From contig DATAYM010000086.1 in assembly GCA_036272595.1 (NCBI GenBank), positions 9,571 through 73,570 of the forward strand: a stretch of DNA of 64,000 nucleotides, written 5' to 3'. Position numbers and translations under genes: made by a program. Numbering within the stretch: the first letter of the stretch is position 1; each line of letters starts with the position of its first letter. This document shows positions 17,709 through 27,166 of this stretch, one piece after another. The notes below the pieces were generated by a model, which saw only the letters and a list, made by a program, of their open reading frames with translations, had not been told where the DNA came from and searched no databases. This stretch comes from Poindextera sp036272595. GTDB lineage: Bacteria; Pseudomonadota; Alphaproteobacteria; Caulobacterales; Caulobacteraceae.

Positions 17709-17724
17709 ATGAAGATTTCTTCAT
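17709..17724. promoter_or_regulatory. Palindrome upstream of the RND pump, possible operator
   Basis: ATGAAGA and TCTTCAT are perfect inverted arms with a 2-base centre. The site is distinctly more AT-rich than its surroundings and lies in the 134-base gap between the atypical regulator and the pump gene, about 113 bases upstream of the TTG start. It is a reasonable candidate site for one of the two OmpR-type regulators encoded next door, although those usually bind direct repeats. Confidence 0.35.
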
Positions 17725-17730
17725 CTCCGC

Positions 17731-18417
17731 TCAGCTGGCGGGCGGCCCGCCGCGAAAGGCGAAGCCGTGGCCGGGAATCACCTCGATGGGGGGCTGGCCC
17801 GACAGCGGCGTCAGCCGCTGTTGCAGCCGCCGCACGGCCCGGCTGACGGTTTGCGGCGAGACGTCGGAGTCGTCGCCCCAGACGTGACGCTGAAGTTCGT
17901 CGGTCTTCACCACCTGTCCCGGCCGCTTGGCCAGATAGACCAGCAGCTGGAACTGCTGCTGCGACAGCTCCACCTCCTCGTGGCCGAGGCGGACCGTGCG
18001 GCCGTCGCGCAGCAGCTCCAGCCGCGAGCGGGCGTCCGGGGCGATGCGGCGCCGTTCGCTTAAGCCCGCCAGCGCGCGCAGGCGGGCGGCGAACTCGCGG
18101 ATATCCACCGGCCGGGTGAAACAGAGGTCGGCGCCCATGCGCAGCAGCTCGGCCCGCCGCGCGGCGGGGACGGAGGCCGGGGCGACGGCGACCAGGACGC
18201 TGCGCACGCCCGCCTCGGCCAGGGCGGCCGCATAGGCGCCGATGCGGTCGACGCCGTCGCGCTGGACCTCCACCGTCACCGCCTCATAGGCGCCGAGGCT
18301 GGCCTGGGCCAGCCCGTCCGCCTCGCCGGCGGCGATGTCGACCACGTGGCCAAGCTCGCGTAGCGCCTTGATCAGGTGGGCGTCGGCCCCGCCATCGTGG
18401 ACGTAGAGGATGTGCAT
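17731..18417 (-). CDS. OmpR-family regulator with a degenerate (pseudo-)receiver
   Basis: A 228-residue protein with a receiver-like domain (1-115) and an intact OmpR winged-helix domain (about 125-225, ending EVIPGHGFAFR). The receiver lacks the phosphorylation apparatus. The acceptor Asp is Glu50 in AVTVEVQ, the conserved Ser/Thr is missing, the Lys before Pro is Arg (FTRPVD), and the N-terminal acidic cluster is reduced to VHD. It should therefore act without Asp phosphorylation, perhaps locked on by the Glu, or take a different signal. It starts 3 bases after the histidine kinase stop and precedes the RND pump genes on the same strand, its probable targets. Confidence 0.88.
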   Translation of the reverse strand: MHILYVHDGGADAHLIKALRELGHVVDIAAGEADGLAQASLGAYEAVTVEVQRDGVDRIGAYAAALAEAGVRSVLVAVAPASVPAARRAELLRMGADLCFTRPVDIREFAARLRALAGLSERRRIAPDARSRLELLRDGRTVRLGHEEVELSQQQFQLLVYLAKRPGQVVKTDELQRHVWGDDSDVSPQTVSRAVRRLQQRLTPLSGQPPIEVIPGHGFAFRGGPPAS

Positions 18418-18420
18418 GCG

Positions 18421-19795
<1,375 letters not shown>

Positions 19796-19815
<20 letters not shown>

Positions 19816-20476
19816 AGCCCGCCCCCCGCACGGTGTGGATCAGCGGCCGCTCCCCCGGCGGATCGACCTTGCGGCGCAGGCGGCCCATGTGCACGTCGAT
19901 CAGGTTGGTGCCCGGGTCGAAGTGGTAGCCCCAGACCGCCTCGAAGATCATCGTGCGGGTGAGCACCTGGGCCGGGTGCCTCAAGAGCAGTTCCAGCAGC
20001 TTGGATTCGGTAGGCAGCAGCTTCAGCTCCCGGCCGCCCCGGCGCACCTGGCGGGTCAGGAGGTCCATCTCCAGGTCCTCGACCCGCAGCAGGCTGTCGC
20101 GGGCCGCGGCGCTGTCGCGCCGCCGCAGCAGCACTTCCAGGCGCGCGGCCATCTCCTCCGAAGCGAACGGCTTGGTCAGGTAGTCGTCGCCGCCGGCGCG
20201 CAGGCCGCGCACCCGCTCGTCGACGTCGCTCAAGGCGCTGATCATCAGCACCGGCGTGTCGACCTGGGCCGCCCGCATGGCGGTGACGATAGCCAGGCCG
20301 TCGACGTTCGGCAGCATGCGGTCCAGGGTCACCGCATCGAAGGTCTCGGAGAGGGCGCGGACCAGGCCTTCGCGCCCGTCGGCGACCCAGTCGACCTCGA
20401 AGCCGGCCTGGCCGAGCTCGCTGGCGATCTCGCGGGCGGTCACCTCATCGTCCTCGATGCACAGGATGCGTCGCAT
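19796..20476 (-). CDS. OmpR-family response regulator (canonical)
   Basis: A 226-residue regulator: receiver (1-115) plus winged-helix DNA-binding domain ending HTVRGAGYALRGD. All receiver residues are present: the ED pair in CIEDDE, acceptor Asp52 in TLDRMLP, Ser79 and Lys101 in LTKPF. The ATG at 20476 is preferred because MRRILCIEDDE is the usual start; the upstream extension is a run of Arg codons. First gene of the regulatory cassette, translationally coupled to the kinase. In Caulobacter-type genomes such cassettes commonly control a linked efflux system. Confidence 0.93.
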
Positions 20477-20599
20477 GCCGCAACGCACACGCCGCCGACG
20501 CCGCCTTGTCAACGCCGATCGATGGTCCCGAAGGCTCGGTTCCGCGCGCCTGAGGCCGTGGGCGTCAACCTCGCCCCGGCCTGCTGGACCCGGCCGGCC

Positions 20600-21214
20600 T
20601 TAAGCTGAGCGGCGCATGCTGATGATCGAGACCGGCGGCTTCAGCCACTGGCCGCGCTGGTCGGCGAACTTGGTCTTGCCGTTGGTGGGCAGGCCCAGGA
20701 TGGTGTGGACCACCGCCATGCCGTCGACCACCTGACCGAAGGCGGCGAAGCCGAGATTGTCCCCCGGCGCGCCCGGATGGGCGTCCAGATAGGGCTCGGG
20801 ACTGGCGCAGATGAAGAAGTTGTCGGTCGCGGTGCCGGGACCGAAACGCCCGAGCGACAGCGTGCCGGTGACGTGGCGAAGGCCGGTCTTGGTGGTGCTC
20901 TCGTGGGCGATGGGCGGGAAGGGATGGGTCTTCGGGTTCGGCGCGCCGACGATCGTGCCCTGCTTCGGCGCGCCGGGATCCCGCGACGCCCGGAAGAACG
21001 AGCCGCCGTCATAGGCCTTGGCGTCGACATAGCGCAGGAAATTGGTCGAGGTGATCGGCGCCCGCTGCGCTTCCAACTCCACCAGGATGGTCCCGTGGTT
21101 GGTGGTGATCAGCACCCTGGGCTTGGCCGCCGCCGCCAAGGTCGCGCCGGCGCTGCCCAGCAGCAGCCCCGCGCCCACGACAAAGCTCCGGCGTCCGACC
21201 TTGGACTCCGCCAT
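20600..21214 (-). CDS. Peptidyl-prolyl cis-trans isomerase, cyclophilin type, exported
   Basis: A 204-residue cyclophilin with a twin-arginine-like leader (GRRSFVVGAG then a hydrophobic run to about residue 30), so it is probably exported to the periplasm as a folding catalyst. Cyclophilin core elements are visible: SFFRASRD, the GTLSLGRFGPGTATDNFFI segment and GFAAFGQVVDGMAVV. The ATG at 21214 has AAGGAG nine bases upstream. It lies downstream of the D-aminoacylase remnant, and the shared direction may be incidental. Confidence 0.92.
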   Translation of the reverse strand: MAESKVGRRSFVVGAGLLLGSAGATLAAAAKPRVLITTNHGTILVELEAQRAPITSTNFLRYVDAKAYDGGSFFRASRDPGAPKQGTIVGAPNPKTHPFPPIAHESTTKTGLRHVTGTLSLGRFGPGTATDNFFICASPEPYLDAHPGAPGDNLGFAAFGQVVDGMAVVHTILGLPTNGKTKFADQRGQWLKPPVSIISMRRSA

Positions 21215-21250
21215 CGATGACTGCTCCTTGTTCAGTTTCGCGACCCGACC

Positions 21251-21545
21251 CTACTCCCAGGCCCAGGTCCAGTCTCCGGCCGACGCGCGAGATCCGCCGC
21301 CGGGCCGGCCGGTCCATCCCCGTCCCCGGATGACGCGCCCGTTGCGCACATCCGTGACCCGGCCGTCGTCGACCGCGATCGCGCCGTTCACCAGGACGTA
21401 CTGGACGCCCGTCGCGCTCGTCGCGGACGTAGCGCCCGAGCACCCTGGCGAACGAGCCGTAGGCGCGGGGATGCTGCCCGCGCTGGAGGAACACCCCTTC
21501 CGGCGCCGTCGCCGCCTCGTCCGAGGCGAAGCTCACAATCTGGCC
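21251..21545 (-). pseudogene. D-aminoacylase (N-acyl-D-amino-acid deacylase) remnant
   Basis: Two pieces of the C-terminal part of a D-aminoacylase survive in different frames. The first (about 21545-21417) reads FASDEAATAPEG, then HPRAYGSFARVLGRYVRDE, matching the metal-site Asp and conserved HPR-YGTF-RVLGRYVRE block of the family. The second (about 21416-21251) is one base out of frame and reads GVQYVLVNGAIAVDDGRVT, then NGRVIRGRG and a stop, matching the family C-terminus. Roughly 70 residues that should lie between them are missing, and so is all of the protein before the first piece. The gene was lost by at least two deletions. It abuts the FAD oxidoreductase gene, to which it was probably joined in one operon. 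Confidence 0.8.
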
Positions 21546-22648
21546 GGTGAAATCTCGTCGGCGTGAACGCCGAAGTCCTCGATCTCGGCGTCGACGGGAA
21601 GCCCCATCGCCAGGCTGGCGGCGACGCGGCTGAGGGCCGGCGCGGTCTGGATGCCGTAGCCGCCCAAGGCCGCCACCCAGAAGAATCCCGGCTGCACGGT
21701 GTCGAACCCCACGACCGGCGATCGATCCTTCACGAACGACCGCAGCCCGGCCCACCGGCTTCGCACCCGCCGGACGTCGACGGTGGCGGCGGCCTGCAGG
21801 CGGTCGATGGCGACGGCGATGTCGATCTCGTCGGGCTGCGCGTCGCAGGGAGGCGACGGCGTCTCGTCGGCGGGCGAAACCAGGAGCAGACCCGCGTCGG
21901 GCTTGGCGTAGAACGTCTCCTCGACGTCCAGGATCATCGGCCAGTCATGGTGGGCGCCGCCGGCGACCTCGACCAGCACGGCGGTCCGCCGGCGTGGCTC
22001 GAGTCCGATGTCCTGCGCGCCGGCCATTCGGCCCAGCTCGCCGGCCCAAGCCCCCGCGGCGTTCACGATCAGGTCGGCCCTATATGTCCTGTCGCCGCAC
22101 TCCACGGCCCAGGCCTCCTGGACGCGGGAAATGCCGGTGACCTTGGCCCCGACCGAGAGCAGGCCGCCCCGCTCGCGAAACCGCCTCAGATAGGCCTGCT
22201 GGAGTTCGTGGACCTCGATGTCGGCCGTTCCGGCGTCGACCGCGGCGCCCAGCAGCCCTTCCGGACGCAGGACCGGACAAAGCGCCAGGGCCTGGTCGGG
22301 CCCGATCACATCGACCCCGGCGGCTTCTTTTGCGGCGAAAGCCTCGAACGCCGCTTCCTGGCCCGTGCGCGCGAAGACCAGCACCGGGCGGGGCCTGACG
22401 AGCGGAATCGAGGCGAAATCGTCTGGCGCGGAGAAGAATTGGCGGCGGCTTGCGCGCGAGAGGGCGCGAATCGCATCGTTGCCGTAGGTCTCGGAGAACA
22501 GAGCCGCCGAGCGGCCGGTGGAATGATATCCCGGCTGATCCTCCATCTCGAGGAGTCGGACCCGGGCGTGCGCGGACAGGTGCGCCGCGATGGCCGTCCC
22601 AGCCATGCCGCCGCCGATGACCAGGACATCGCTGACGGGGTCTGGCAT
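21533..22648 (-). CDS. FAD-dependent oxidoreductase, DAO family (probable D-amino-acid oxidase/dehydrogenase)
   Basis: A 371-residue flavoprotein with the dinucleotide-binding motif VIGGGMAGTA at residues 8-17 and a DAO-type GYHSTGRSAALFSETYG segment near 45. The C-terminal GGYGIQTAPALSRVAA closes the FAD site. The family oxidatively deaminates D-amino acids or glycine-like amines. Beside a D-aminoacylase remnant and an XRE-cupin regulator, a role in D-amino-acid breakdown is likely. The ATG at 22648 is chosen because MPDPVSDVLVIGGG places the motif at the usual position; 21 further upstream codons are open. It diverges from the regulator gene. Confidence 0.85.
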   Translation of the reverse strand: MPDPVSDVLVIGGGMAGTAIAAHLSAHARVRLLEMEDQPGYHSTGRSAALFSETYGNDAIRALSRASRRQFFSAPDDFASIPLVRPRPVLVFARTGQEAAFEAFAAKEAAGVDVIGPDQALALCPVLRPEGLLGAAVDAGTADIEVHELQQAYLRRFRERGGLLSVGAKVTGISRVQEAWAVECGDRTYRADLIVNAAGAWAGELGRMAGAQDIGLEPRRRTAVLVEVAGGAHHDWPMILDVEETFYAKPDAGLLLVSPADETPSPPCDAQPDEIDIAVAIDRLQAAATVDVRRVRSRWAGLRSFVKDRSPVVGFDTVQPGFFWVAALGGYGIQTAPALSRVAASLAMGLPVDAEIEDFGVHADEISPARL

Positions 22649-22848
22649 GGCTTCCATCTCTTCAATCGGCGATTCCGGGCGATTCCGGCACGTTCGCCGT
22701 TCGCCGCGCACTTTGCACAGGCGCTCGCGGCTTTGGAGCGAAAAAACATGCTGGATACGAAAAATATTTTCGATATTTTACCGTCGTGGAGGCTGGTCCT
22801 GGCCGAGGTCGCCAAATACGCGTCACGCAGTGCGAAGGGCGGATCAAC
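22649..22848. promoter_or_regulatory. AT-rich divergent control region with near-palindrome
   Basis: The 200 bases between the divergent oxidoreductase and XRE-cupin genes contain an AT-rich island at about 22740-22782, in contrast to the GC-rich surroundings. It includes a near-palindrome CGAAAAATATTTTCG (22758-22772). XRE-cupin regulators usually control the divergent neighbour, so this is the best candidate for their shared operator and promoters. The exact -35 and -10 elements are not clear. Confidence 0.5.
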
Positions 22849-23583
22849 ATGACTGAAACGGCCAGGCCCGGCGCGATGCTCAAGGCCCTCCGGCTTCGGA
22901 AGGGCTGGAAGCTTTCCGATGTCGCCGAGCGGACCGGTTTTCCGGTTTCGACCTTGTCGAAGATCGAAAATGACAAGGTGGCGCTGACCTACGACAAGAT
23001 CGCGCGCCTCAGCAAAGGCCTGGATGTCGACATCGGCGTGTTCTTTGCCGGCGAGGCCGTCCCTCCGGTGGCGCTCGTCACCGGCCGCCGCAGCATCGTG
23101 CGCAAAGGCGACGGCCAGCTGATCGAGACCGACAACTATCGTCACCTGTTCGTCGCCACCGATCTGCTGAACAAGCGGTTCGTGCCGATCATCGGAGAGT
23201 CCTTCGTCAAGTCGATCGACGACTTCGGAGACCTGATCCGCCACAGCGGCGAGGAGTACACCTACGTCCTCGAGGGCGTGCTGGAACTGCATACCGAGCT
23301 CTATGCGCCTGTGCGGCTCGAGGCGGGGGATTCCATCTATTTCGACAGCGGCATGGGGCATGCCTACATCGACGTCGGCCCCACGCCCTGCCGGATCCTG
23401 ACCATCTGCTCGGGGGAGGAATCGCAGCTCATGTCCGTCCACCAGAAGGACGGGCCGGCGGTCGACGAACCCGCGCGCATCCCGACCCCTGGCAAGGCCG
23501 CCCGCAAGACGGCGAGCGGCGGCGCGGCGAGACAGACGCCGCCGATGAAGGTCGTCCGGGCCAGCCGCGCGGCGTCGACCTAG
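22849..23583 (+). CDS. XRE-family transcriptional regulator with cupin sensor domain
   Basis: A 244-residue regulator with an N-terminal XRE helix-turn-helix (about residues 10-65; LSDVAERTGFPVSTLSKIE is the recognition region) and a cupin domain (about 125-190; EEYTYVLEGVLELHTE and DSIYFDSGMGHAY). The basic, Pro/Ala-rich tail of about 40 residues is unusual. Family members sense a small ligand, often an amino acid or polyamine derivative, and control the adjacent catabolic genes. The ATG at 22849 has GAAGGGCGG upstream; the open frame extends 21 codons further without support. It diverges from the FAD oxidoreductase and is followed by the DUF3830 gene. Confidence 0.9.
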   Translation: MTETARPGAMLKALRLRKGWKLSDVAERTGFPVSTLSKIENDKVALTYDKIARLSKGLDVDIGVFFAGEAVPPVALVTGRRSIVRKGDGQLIETDNYRHLFVATDLLNKRFVPIIGESFVKSIDDFGDLIRHSGEEYTYVLEGVLELHTELYAPVRLEAGDSIYFDSGMGHAYIDVGPTPCRILTICSGEESQLMSVHQKDGPAVDEPARIPTPGKAARKTASGGAARQTPPMKVVRASRAAST

Positions 23584-23729
23584 CCCGCGTCCCCGACCGC
23601 CCGCGGCGTCAGCGCGCCTGCGTTTCGGCCTTGGCCATGTTCGTTCCAGAAAGAAGTTGCTAGATGGGCAAGTGAGAGTCTAGGCGCCGTCGGCGTCGCC
23701 TTGCGAGCGGGCCTCTGGGGAGAAGAGCG

Positions 23730-24146
23730 GTGAGCGAGATGAATGTGACCGCCGGACCGTTTCGCTTCCGGGCGCGGCTGGAAACGGCCCTGGCGCCGAA
23801 GACCTGCGCCTATTTCAGGACCTTGCTGCCCTTGCGCAAGCAGATCGTCCACGTCCGCTGGAGCGGGGAGGGGTGCTGGGCGCCGCTGGGCGACGAACCG
23901 CTGGATTTTCCGGTCGAAAACGCCACCAGCTATCCCGCGCCCGGCCAGTTCATCTTCTATCCCGGAGGATACAGCGAGGCGGAGATCCTGCTCGCCTACG
24001 GCGGGGTGCGTTTCGCCAGCAAGCTCGGCCAGCTGGCCGGCAATCATTTCCTGACGCTGGTCGCCGGGCTCGAGCAGCTGCCGCAGCTGGGCCGGCTCGC
24101 CCTCTGGAACGGCGCCCAGGAGCTGGTGGTGGAGCAGGCTGGGTAA
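23730..24146 (+). CDS. DUF3830 family protein (cyclophilin-like fold)
   Basis: A 138-residue protein whose central block (LPLRKQIVHVRWSGEGCW, then PGQFIFYPGG and EILLAYGGVRFAS) matches the DUF3830 family, which has a cyclophilin-like barrel and no established reaction. In other genomes these genes often sit with D-aminoacylase, amino-acid oxidase and RidA genes, so presence here supports a former D-amino-acid locus; that synteny statement is from memory. The start is GTG at 23730 after GGGGAGAAGAG, with an ATG three codons later as an alternative. It lies 146 bases after the regulator on the same strand. Confidence 0.75.
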   Translation: MSEMNVTAGPFRFRARLETALAPKTCAYFRTLLPLRKQIVHVRWSGEGCWAPLGDEPLDFPVENATSYPAPGQFIFYPGGYSEAEILLAYGGVRFASKLGQLAGNHFLTLVAGLEQLPQLGRLALWNGAQELVVEQAG

Positions 24147-24239
24147 CGAAAGGCGGCGTCCTTCGCCAGCCAGGGTTTGACAAGCCGGCCGCCCGGCTCT
24201 AGCCGGCCTTCAGGCGCGCACGGAAAGAGGCGGTGGAGG

Positions 24240-25937
24240 ATGTACTACAAGGAACTGAAGGCGGCGTGGGGCGAGCTGATCGCGCCGGGCGCTCCGTTCG
24301 AGATCGCGGAGATCGAGGTGCGCGGCCAGAGGCTGCGCAGCTTCAAGAACGCGCCGCCGAACATCCGGGCCCTCTGGATGTCCACCGCCCAGTACGCCGA
24401 CCGCGAATACATCGTCTACCTGGATGAGCGGCTGACCTACGGCGAGGCCCACGCCCAGGTGGCGGCCGTGGCCAACTGGCTGATGGCGCAGGGGGTCAGG
24501 CCCGGCGACCGCGTCGGCATCGCCATGCGCAACTATCCGGAATGGATGCTGATCTACTGGGCCTGCGTCTCCATCGGCGTGGCCGCGGTCGGCATGAACG
24601 CCTGGTGGGTGACCGAGGAGATGGAGTTCGCCCTGAAGGACTCCGCGCCCAAGGTGGTGTTCGCGGACGCCGAGCGGCTTGCGCGCATCCTGGAGCGGCC
24701 CGAAACCGCGGCGCGCTCGAAACTCGTGGCCGTGCGGGCCGAGGCGCCGGCCGGCGTCACCCCGTGGGCGGAGGTGATCGCCGCCGGCGGGACCATGCCC
24801 GACGTCGCGGTCGATTCCGACGCCGACGCCTGCATCTTCTACACCTCCGGCACCACAGGCTTTCCGAAGGGCGCGCAGCTGACCCAGCGCGGCTGCGTCA
24901 CCAACCTGTTCAACATCATGTTCTCCGGCCAGGTCCAGGCGCTGGCGACCGCTCGGGGCACCGGCGTCGCCCCGGATCCGAACGCGCCGATCCCCGTGCC
25001 CATCGCGCTGATCACCACGCCGCTGTTCCACGTCACCGCCAACAATTGCGGCGCCTATGCGGTCAGCGCCGCCGGCGGCAAGCTGGTCCTGATGTATCGC
25101 TGGGACGCCGGCGAGGCGTTGCGGCTGATCGAGCGCGAGAAGGTGACGGTGATGAGCGGCGTGCCGGTGATGGCGCGCGAGCTGCTCGCCCATCCGGACT
25201 TCGAGGCCACCGACACCTCGAGCCTGGCCACCCTGGGCGGCGGCGGCGCGCAGCTGCAGCCGGACCTGGTGGCCAAGATCGACTCCCAGGTGAAGACCGC
25301 CCGGCCCAACACCGGCTACGGCATGACCGAGACCTGCGGCATCATCACCGCCGTGGCCGCCGACTTCTTCGTCGACAAACCGGCCAGCGTCGGCCCGGCC
25401 ATGCCGACCTTCGAGGTCAAGTGCGTCGACGACGACGGCAATACCGTGCCGGCCGGCGAGATCGGCGAGCTCTGGGTCAAGGGCGCGCCGGTGATCAAGG
25501 GCTACATCAACCGGCCCGAGGCGACGGCGGACTCGATCACCGACGGCTGGCTGCATACCGGCGACGTGGCGCGGGTGGACGAGGACGGCTTCATCTTCAT
25601 CGTCGACCGCAAGAAGGACATGGTGCTGCGCGGCGGCGAGAACGTCTATTGCGCCGAGGTCGAGGCGTCCGTCCACCAGCACGCGGCGGTGGCCGAATGC
25701 TGCGTCTTCGGCGTGCCGGACGCCCGGCTGGGCGAGCAGGTGGCGGCGGCCGTGGTGCTGCATCCCGGCCAGCCCCTGGATGCCGAAACCCTGCGCGCCC
25801 ACCTCGCCAGCCGCCTCTCGCGCCACAAGATCCCGCACTACATCTGGTTCCTCAACGCGCCGATCCCACGCAACGCCAACGGCAAGTTCCTGAAGCGCGA
25901 ACTGCGCGAGAACCTGAAGCTGGAGGCGGCTGCCTAG
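24240..25937 (+). CDS. AMP-binding acyl-CoA synthetase (ANL superfamily)
   Basis: A 565-residue enzyme that activates a carboxylic acid as an acyl-AMP and then transfers it to CoA. Family motifs are visible: FYTSGTTGFPKGAQ (P-loop-like, about residue 200), TGYGMTET (about 358), WLHTGDVARVDEDGF (about 437), DRKKDMVLRGGENV (hinge, about 458), and the catalytic Lys in NANGKFLKREL near the C-terminus. The ATG at 24240 follows AAAGAGG. The sequence resembles medium/long-chain or aryl-acid ligases, and specificity cannot be read from it. It stands alone, 93 bases after the DUF3830 gene. Confidence 0.9.
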   Translation: MYYKELKAAWGELIAPGAPFEIAEIEVRGQRLRSFKNAPPNIRALWMSTAQYADREYIVYLDERLTYGEAHAQVAAVANWLMAQGVRPGDRVGIAMRNYPEWMLIYWACVSIGVAAVGMNAWWVTEEMEFALKDSAPKVVFADAERLARILERPETAARSKLVAVRAEAPAGVTPWAEVIAAGGTMPDVAVDSDADACIFYTSGTTGFPKGAQLTQRGCVTNLFNIMFSGQVQALATARGTGVAPDPNAPIPVPIALITTPLFHVTANNCGAYAVSAAGGKLVLMYRWDAGEALRLIEREKVTVMSGVPVMARELLAHPDFEATDTSSLATLGGGGAQLQPDLVAKIDSQVKTARPNTGYGMTETCGIITAVAADFFVDKPASVGPAMPTFEVKCVDDDGNTVPAGEIGELWVKGAPVIKGYINRPEATADSITDGWLHTGDVARVDEDGFIFIVDRKKDMVLRGGENVYCAEVEASVHQHAAVAECCVFGVPDARLGEQVAAAVVLHPGQPLDAETLRAHLASRLSRHKIPHYIWFLNAPIPRNANGKFLKRELRENLKLEAAA

Positions 25938-26001
25938 GTGCGCATGACGATCTCAGCCTCTCTCGGCTAGATCGACAGCGCCCACCTGACCGGCTGCGCT
26001 C

Positions 26002-26050
26002 CAAAAGCCCCTTCCCCCTCGCGGGGAAGGGGTTGGGGTTGGGGGCGCCA
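26002..26050. repeat. Half-copy of a GC-rich intergenic repeat
   Basis: About 49 bases beginning CCAAAAGCCCCTTCCCCCTC with a CCCCTTCCCC/GGGGAAGGGG hairpin, followed by a GGGGTTGGGG run and GGCGCC. It matches, in inverted orientation, the right half of the element at 36563-36690. It lacks a second end, so it looks truncated. Confidence 0.65.
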
Positions 26051-26312
26051 GAGCAAGCCGCGCTGATTTCACTGATATTTTGGGTTGACCAGCGAACCAG
26101 GAAAGGCGGCGTTCGCCGATCACTTTCGTCTTGGCACGGTCGTCGAGCGTCTGGAAGACCTGGACCTGTTTGTCGATCATAGCCTCGAAGCGGAACACGA
26201 CCCCAGGCTGGCTGATCCGCGGGGGCCTATAGCCGGCTCGGCCTCGAGACCCTAAAAAGCGCCGCGACGGCGGCGGGGCTGATCCCCGCTTCGCGGCGGC
26301 GGAGTAGAGACC
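26051..26312. other. Gene-free stretch between acyl-CoA synthetase and iolB
   Basis: Together with the half-repeat just before it, this is a gap of about 375 bases. On the minus strand a frame opens with an ATG near 26180 (MIDKQVQVFQTLDDRAK...) but soon reads through the half-repeat. I recognise no family, and it may be a decayed gene end. On the plus strand only the iolB ribosome site (GGAG near 26301) is evident. Confidence 0.35.
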
Positions 26313-27119
26313 ATGGCGAACCTGCGTGTCCGGCCCACCGTTCCCGAGGCCGACGGCCGCGTCATCGACATCACGCCGCAAAGCGCCGGCTGGCGCTATG
26401 TCGGCTTCCAGTTGCGGCGCCTTGCGGCCGGTAAGACGGTGGCCTTTTCTTTCCCCGACCGGGAAACCTGCGTGGTGGTGCTGGCCGGCAAGGCCGACAT
26501 GACGGCGGGTGGCGAGGCCTTCGCCGGCGTCGGCGGCCGCGCCTCGGTGTTCGAGGACGCCGCGCCCGGCGCCGTCTATGTCCCGGCCGGCGTCGAAATC
26601 ACCGTCGCCGCGGTCACCGACGCCGAGGTCGCCGTCTGCACCGCGCCGGGTTCGGGCGTCGGCGCGCCCCGGCGGATCCCCGCCGAAAGCATGACCCGCG
26701 AGGTCCGCGGCGTCGGGACCAACCAGCGCTTCGTGCGCAACATCCTGCCGGAGACCGAGGCTGCGGAAAGCCTGCTGGTGGTCGAGGCGCTGACTCCCGC
26801 CGGCCACTGGTCCAGCTATCCGCCGCACAAGCACGACACCGACACGCCGAACGACGAGACGGCGCTGGAGGAGACCTATTACCACCGCATCAACCCGCCC
26901 CAGGGCTTCGCCTTCCAGCGCGTCTATACCGAAGACCGCAGCCTCGACGAGACGGTCTGCGTCGAGGACGGCGACGTGGTGCTGGTGCCGCGCGGCTATC
27001 ATCCGGTGGGCGCGCCGCACGGCTACGACCTCTATTATCTGAACGTCATGGCCGGCCCGAAGCGCCAGTGGATCTTCCACAACGACCCGGCCCACGCCTG
27101 GATCGTCGGCGGGAAATAG
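26313..27119 (+). CDS. iolB: 5-deoxy-glucuronate isomerase
   Basis: Isomerises 5-deoxy-glucuronate to 2-deoxy-5-keto-gluconate in myo-inositol breakdown. At 268 residues it has the IolB length and two cupin halves. The metal ligands are evident in SSYPPHKHDTD (about residue 168) and VPRGYHPVGAPHGYD (about 229), and RVYTEDRSLDET is conserved. The ATG at 26313 has GGAG about ten bases upstream. No other iol gene (iolA, C, D, E or G) is in the window, so it is either an isolated member of a dispersed pathway or a survivor of a lost cluster. Confidence 0.93.
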   Translation: MANLRVRPTVPEADGRVIDITPQSAGWRYVGFQLRRLAAGKTVAFSFPDRETCVVVLAGKADMTAGGEAFAGVGGRASVFEDAAPGAVYVPAGVEITVAAVTDAEVAVCTAPGSGVGAPRRIPAESMTREVRGVGTNQRFVRNILPETEAAESLLVVEALTPAGHWSSYPPHKHDTDTPNDETALEETYYHRINPPQGFAFQRVYTEDRSLDETVCVEDGDVVLVPRGYHPVGAPHGYDLYYLNVMAGPKRQWIFHNDPAHAWIVGGK

Positions 27120-27151
27120 CGGCACGGCCCAGCCGCTCCGGCGAATCGATT

Positions 27152-27166
27152 TGCTGCGACGCAGCA
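27152..27166 (+). terminator. Stem-loop after iolB
   Basis: A perfect palindrome TGCTGCG-A-CGCAGCA, 33 bases after the iolB stop. It has no T-run, so it may be a weak or Rho-assisted terminator, or a protein site for the downstream gene. The rest of the 295-base gap up to the next start holds no other structure I can support. Confidence 0.3.

Noticed and set aside
14132..17887. A 1251-codon open frame on the plus strand opposite the RND pump
   Set aside because: It is antisense to an unmistakable RND permease. Its product is His/Arg/Gly-rich low-complexity sequence, a normal artefact of very high GC.
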